This document shows, piece by piece, positions 60,901 to 64,000 of a DNA stretch of 64,000 nt. The position numbers and the translations under genes were made by a program. Position 1 is the stretch's first letter; every line of letters begins with the position of its first letter. Where the stretch lies: assembly GCA_020724465.1 (NCBI GenBank), contig DYGX01000015.1:32618-96617 (forward strand), given 5' to 3'. Origin of the DNA: Thermoflexus sp. (GTDB lineage Bacteria; Chloroflexota; Anaerolineae; Aggregatilineales; Aggregatilineaceae). The notes under the pieces are model-generated. The model was given only the letters and a program-made list of their open reading frames with translations. It made no database searches and had not been told where the DNA came from.

Positions 60901-62089
60901 ACAGCACCACGTAGAGCGCGAACCAGAGCAACGAGATCACCGTCCACACGCGGTCAAAGACGGGGCGCTCGCCCGCCCGCGCCAGCATCAGAAACACGGG
61001 TGCAGCGGCCATCACATAGCGGCTCATGCTGGTGAGCTGGCCGGAGCTGAGCGGCAGCCCGATCGCGGCCAAGCCGTAAAGCGCCAGGCCCGGATGCCGC
61101 CGCAGCGCCGCCAGACACAGCGCGAGCGCCCCCAGCGCCAGCGCCAGGTCAAGCGCGACATGCACCGCGTTTGGCTCGCGGAAGATGTAAGCTACGTCGC
61201 CCACCAGGTCAAACAGCCCGCGCAAGCTGAGGATCTCGCGGTTGAACGAGGCATAGACCGCGCCCGCGTCCACGCCCAATGAGGCGACGTAGCGGTTCCA
61301 GCCTACCCACGCCAGCAGGGGCGCGAGCGCACCCGCCAGCGCCCAGCGCGGCTGCCGGACACCATTCCACCAGTCGCGCAGCCAGACCGCCACATAGGGC
61401 AGCACCAGGAAGATCCCGACCGCGCGGGTGAGCGTCGCGATCACCATCAGCAACAGCGTCGCCGTCCAGCGCCGCCGGTACAGGCCCGCCAGCATCCCCA
61501 GGGACAGCGCCAGATAGGTCGCCTCGGTGTAGACCTGCGCCAGATAGAGGGCAGATGGAAAGATGAGCAGGTAGAACACCGCCCGCCACGCCGCGTCCGG
61601 ACCAAGCCGGTCCCAGGCCAGCGCATACATCGCCAGCGCCGCGCCCAGCGACATACCCGCCGAGACGATCATCCCCGCCAGCGCGTAGGCAGCCCCGGCG
61701 CGATCCCCCGGCGCCCAGTCGCCCAGGCCGAGCGGCTCCAGCGCGACCGTGTATACAGCCCGCATCAAGAGCGGATAGACGGGATAAAACGCGGCGCGGT
61801 CGTCCGCTGCAGTGTAGCCTTCCCGCGCGATCGCCACATAGCGCGGGCTGTCCCAGCGGGCGTAGAACCACGGCCCGGTTTCCGGCCCGTCGGCAAAGGC
61901 AGCGGTCATGTCGCTGGTCCACGGATAGGCGAAATCGGGGCGGTCGAGCGTAAAGCGCGCCCACACGATCTGCTGGAACAGGATCAGCGCCAGATACCAG
62001 CCGAGCCACAAGGCAGCCACCGCGCGCCAGCGCGGGCGATCCGGCGCGGCGGTACGCGGGTCGGACGGCAAAATCTCCGGCAGGGTCAC
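60875..62089 (-). CDS. PIG-V-like GT-C mannosyltransferase, copy B
   Basis: Paralogue of copy A. I place the start at GTG 62089 (VTLPEILPSDPRTAAP), because a TTG further up at 62164 lies inside the promoter's -35 box. The 404-aa protein has the same layout: ARWDSPRYVAIAREGY, AAFYPVYPLLMRAVY and IFPSALYLAQVYTEATYLAL. It overlaps copy A by 26 nt at the 3' end, so the two are one transcript. A good promoter (62136-62164) drives the pair. Confidence 0.75.
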   Translation of the reverse strand: MTLPEILPSDPRTAAPDRPRWRAVAALWLGWYLALILFQQIVWARFTLDRPDFAYPWTSDMTAAFADGPETGPWFYARWDSPRYVAIAREGYTAADDRAAFYPVYPLLMRAVYTVALEPLGLGDWAPGDRAGAAYALAGMIVSAGMSLGAALAMYALAWDRLGPDAAWRAVFYLLIFPSALYLAQVYTEATYLALSLGMLAGLYRRRWTATLLLMVIATLTRAVGIFLVLPYVAVWLRDWWNGVRQPRWALAGALAPLLAWVGWNRYVASLGVDAGAVYASFNREILSLRGLFDLVGDVAYIFREPNAVHVALDLALALGALALCLAALRRHPGLALYGLAAIGLPLSSGQLTSMSRYVMAAAPVFLMLARAGERPVFDRVWTVISLLWFALYVVLYVHGFWLA

Positions 62090-62135
62090 GGTGCCACGGC
62101 TCCCGGTGCGGCGGAGCGAACCCGGTAGGAGCGCG

Positions 62136-62164
62136 ATTATACGGTGTTGCGCGGGCGCGGTCAA
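62136..62164 (-). promoter_or_regulatory. Promoter of the PIG-V-like pair
   Basis: On the minus strand TTGACC (62164-62159), 17 nt, TATAAT (62141-62136). The TTGACC box coincides with a spurious TTG start. The first in-frame start after it is GTG 62089. Confidence 0.8.
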
Positions 62165-62182
62165 CGCGTGCCGGCGACCCGG

Positions 62183-63160
62183 CTACCGCCCGTACACGGC
62201 AGGGTTGGCGCAGTACGGCAGGCGCTCGCCGCGCAGCCCGGCCAGCAGATTCTCTGCCGCCATGCGAGCGATGCGGGCGCGCGTCCGCTCGGTTGAGCTG
62301 GCGATGTGCGGCGCGATGACGCAGTTGTCCAGCGTCAGCAGCGGGCTGTCGAGCGGGATCGGCTCAGGGTCGGTGACATCCAGCGCCGCCCCGGCGATCC
62401 AGCCGTCCCGCAGCGCCTGGTACAGCGCCGCGTGATCGACCACCGCGCCGCGCGCCGTGTTGATCAGGATGCTGGTCGGCTTCATGCGGCGCAACGCGTC
62501 GGCATTGATCAGGCCGCGCGTTTCGGGCGTCAGCGGGCAGTGCAGGCTGAGGAAATCGGACTCGGCCAGCACATCCTCAAGCGAGCGCCGCTCGGCCCCG
62601 ATGGCGCGCGCCGCGTCCTCGTCGGAGCCGCCGAAGTAGATCACGCGCATGTCGAAGCCGCGCGCCCGGCGGGCTACAGCCTGCCCGATGCGCCCCAACC
62701 CGATGATCCCCAGCGTCGCGCCGTACACATCCTGGCCCATGAGCAGCATCGGCCCCCAGGTTTTCCAACGCCCGGCGCGGACGTACCGCTCCGCCTCGGT
62801 GACGCGGCGAGCAGCCGCCATCAGCAGCGCAAAGGCGAAATCGGCGGTGGCTTCGGTCAGCGCGCCCGGCGTGTGCCCGACCGGGATCCCGCGCGCCGTC
62901 GCCGCCTGGATGTCGATGTTGTCGAACCCGACGGCCATCGTGCTGATGACCTTCAGGCGCGGCGAACCCTCGATCAACGCCGCGTCGATGCGGTCGGAGA
63001 GCAGGCATAGCAACCCGTCCACCGCCGCGCTGCGCGCACGGAGCGTCTCGTAGTCCGGCGGCAGTTCGTCCGGCCAGATGTCCAGTTCCACGTGCGGGCG
63101 GAGCAGATCTAGCCCGGCATCCGGGATCACGCGCGTGACAAAGACTTTCGGCTGGCTCAT
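62183..63160 (-). CDS. D-isomer-specific 2-hydroxyacid dehydrogenase (glyoxylate/hydroxypyruvate reductase-like)
   Basis: It reduces 2-keto acids with NAD(P)H. The ATG at 63160 follows GAGGGAG. The 325-aa protein has [15 protein letters not shown] at the N-terminus, the Rossmann [15 protein letters not shown], the loop with [23 protein letters not shown] (catalytic Arg), [12 protein letters not shown] (catalytic Glu) and [12 protein letters not shown] (catalytic His). Closest in layout to GyaR/GRHPR. The gene lies 19 nt upstream of the PIG-V promoter on the same strand. Confidence 0.92.
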   Translation of the reverse strand: MSQPKVFVTRVIPDAGLDLLRPHVELDIWPDELPPDYETLRARSAAVDGLLCLLSDRIDAALIEGSPRLKVISTMAVGFDNIDIQAATARGIPVGHTPGALTEATADFAFALLMAAARRVTEAERYVRAGRWKTWGPMLLMGQDVYGATLGIIGLGRIGQAVARRARGFDMRVIYFGGSDEDAARAIGAERRSLEDVLAESDFLSLHCPLTPETRGLINADALRRMKPTSILINTARGAVVDHAALYQALRDGWIAGAALDVTDPEPIPLDSPLLTLDNCVIAPHIASSTERTRARIARMAAENLLAGLRGERLPYCANPAVYGR

Positions 63161-63299
63161 GTATCTCCCTCGTGTGCGTGCGGATCCAATCGCGGTGTCA
63201 CCTCGGCCCCATTGTGCCCTGCCCCGCGCCTGCAGGCAACCCCGCCGCCCCCTGTGCTACAATGGCCGGGAGCGCATCGAGCGTCAAGGAGCGCAGGGA

Positions 63300-63917
63300 A
63301 TGCGAAGCGCCCGGCACAACCTCCATACCGCGTGGCGCGGTGCCCGGTGCCTCGTGCTTGGATTTGGGCTGCTGCTGCTGGTCTGCGCCGGACTGATCGC
63401 AGCCGCGCGCGCCATCGGGCACGCCGGGCCGGACGCGCCGACCTATCTGGAGCCGGGGCCATCCTGCACGCAGCCCTGCTGGCAGGGGATCGTCCCCGGC
63501 GCCAGCACGCGCGAGCATTTCCTGCGCCGCGTCCAGGACGCCAGCCCTTACACCGGCTTCGCCAGCGACTACGGCGACGGCATCGCGGCACGGATCGAGC
63601 TGCACATCGCCGGGGCGCTGCGCCTGGCGGATGTCGTGCGTGTCTTCGGGCCGCCGGAGCGCGTCGGGTGCCTGGGCGCGGACGCCAGCGCGCTGTTTCC
63701 CGGCCAGAGCCTCGCCACGGCCACGCGCCTCTATTTCGCCGGCGGGCTGATCGAGGTCGACGCCGCCTGGCCGGACGAGCTGTTGCGCGTCGATCCGTCG
63801 ATGCGCGTGCGGGCGGTGCGCTATTACGCGCCCGGCGAGCCGGTCTATCCCGTCGGCGCGACCGTCCCCTGGCAGGGGTTTACCTCGACGCGCGCCTACC
63901 TCCCCTGCCAGCCCTAG
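63300..63917 (+). CDS. Membrane-anchored or secreted protein of unknown function
   Basis: The ATG at 63300 follows AAGGAG. The 205-aa protein has a single N-terminal hydrophobic segment (CLVLGFGLLLLVCAGLIAAA), then SCTQPCWQGIVPGASTREHF. The pattern C..PCW.GI.PG.t......l and a later RVFGPPERVGCLGADA occur in small Chloroflexi extracytoplasmic proteins that I cannot name. Cysteines suggest disulfides outside the cell. A TACAAT -10 (63258-63263) lies upstream. The next downstream feature is a REP-like hairpin. Confidence 0.65.
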   Translation: MRSARHNLHTAWRGARCLVLGFGLLLLVCAGLIAAARAIGHAGPDAPTYLEPGPSCTQPCWQGIVPGASTREHFLRRVQDASPYTGFASDYGDGIAARIELHIAGALRLADVVRVFGPPERVGCLGADASALFPGQSLATATRLYFAGGLIEVDAAWPDELLRVDPSMRVRAVRYYAPGEPVYPVGATVPWQGFTSTRAYLPCQP

Positions 63918-63919
63918 TG

Positions 63920-63962
63920 CCCCTCATCCCCCGGCCCCTTCTCCGCGCGCGGGGCTGAGGGG
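63920..63962. repeat. REP-like GC-rich hairpin at the window end
   Basis: CCCCTCA (63920-63926) pairs with TGAGGGG (63956-63962), and inside it GCCCC (63934-63938) with GGGGC (63951-63955). The wording CCCCTCATCCCCCGGCCCC recalls short intergenic repeats common in filamentous Chloroflexi and cyanobacteria. It may also act as the terminator of the preceding gene. Confidence 0.55.
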
Positions 63963-64000
63963 GCGACAGTAGAAAAAAGAAGGGTTCATCTGGCATACTT

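Noticed and set aside
62164..62164. TTG start for the PIG-V-like gene
   Set aside because: It coincides with the TTGACC -35 box of a strong promoter, so it lies upstream of the transcript.

Overview
This 64 kb window is high-GC bacterial chromosome. The genes are densely packed, Shine-Dalgarno led, and use many GTG and TTG starts. The best guess for the organism is a Chloroflexota member (Anaerolineae-like). The guess rests on the mreBCD-mrdA-minCDE-rodA order, the tandem rhomboids, PIG-V-like GT-C enzymes, an archaeal-type alpha-glucan phosphorylase, coexisting GluRS and GlnRS, and REC/PAS-kinase paralogues. No rRNA, CRISPR array, prophage or insertion sequence was seen. One tRNA gene, tRNA-Gln(CUG), is present. 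Lineage is an inference from gene content; no marker gene was compared.

Layout. 1-5.1 kb (minus): edge-cut CIA30 protein, a translationally coupled sugar nucleotidyltransferase/phosphohexomutase pair, two paralogous rhomboid proteases, and a REC-only regulator. 5.4-17.9 kb: trmI, ribosomal protein L25, a GT-C glycosyltransferase overlapping a lytic transglycosylase lipoprotein, a YyaL-type thioredoxin-fold protein, OsmC, a DCC protein, an SDR and an aldehyde dehydrogenase. 18-27 kb: tRNA-Gln, a secreted protein, DegV, a candidate structured small RNA, beta-carbonic anhydrase, a HEAT/membrane protein, divergent gltX and glnS, and a Dam-type methylase. 27-36 kb (minus): the cell-shape and division block mreB-mreC-mreD-mrdA-minC-minD-minE-rodA. 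36-42 kb: a second phosphohexomutase, a VOC protein, a zinc-metalloprotease-like secreted protein coupled to an alpha/beta hydrolase, and a secreted cupredoxin-bearing protein. 42-47.7 kb (minus): a Clp-type ATPase with a dead first AAA+ domain, a REC-wHTH regulator, tilS, and a UPF0316 protein. 47.8-54 kb: a duplicated two-component locus with one canonical histidine kinase and one paralogue lacking the phospho-acceptor histidine, plus two REC-only proteins, a NERD-like protein and a PPC-domain protein. 54-64 kb: cytochrome c lipoprotein, alpha-glucan phosphorylase, glutaredoxin-thioredoxin reductase fusion, histidine phosphatase, two PIG-V-like GT-C proteins, a 2-hydroxyacid dehydrogenase and a secreted orphan.

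The most interesting signals are: (1) the split two-component locus with a pseudo-histidine kinase; (2) the Clp ATPase whose D1 has lost its Walker B acids and arginine-finger region and whose D2 lacks an obvious ClpP loop; (3) cysteine-rich or acidic insertions in both RodA and its partner PBP2; (4) a family of exact 10-bp-period repeats (consensus HAARRRCAGC) at two separate convergent gene junctions, which look like phased A-tract bent DNA; (5) a promoter-to-terminator structured RNA candidate ahead of the carbonic anhydrase; (6) a glutaredoxin-thioredoxin reductase fusion.

Promoters mostly show a very good TATAAT -10 box. A recognisable -35 is often missing, and the -10 is frequently preceded by GG or TGG. 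Everything here was read by eye from the sequence; no homology search or structure prediction was run.
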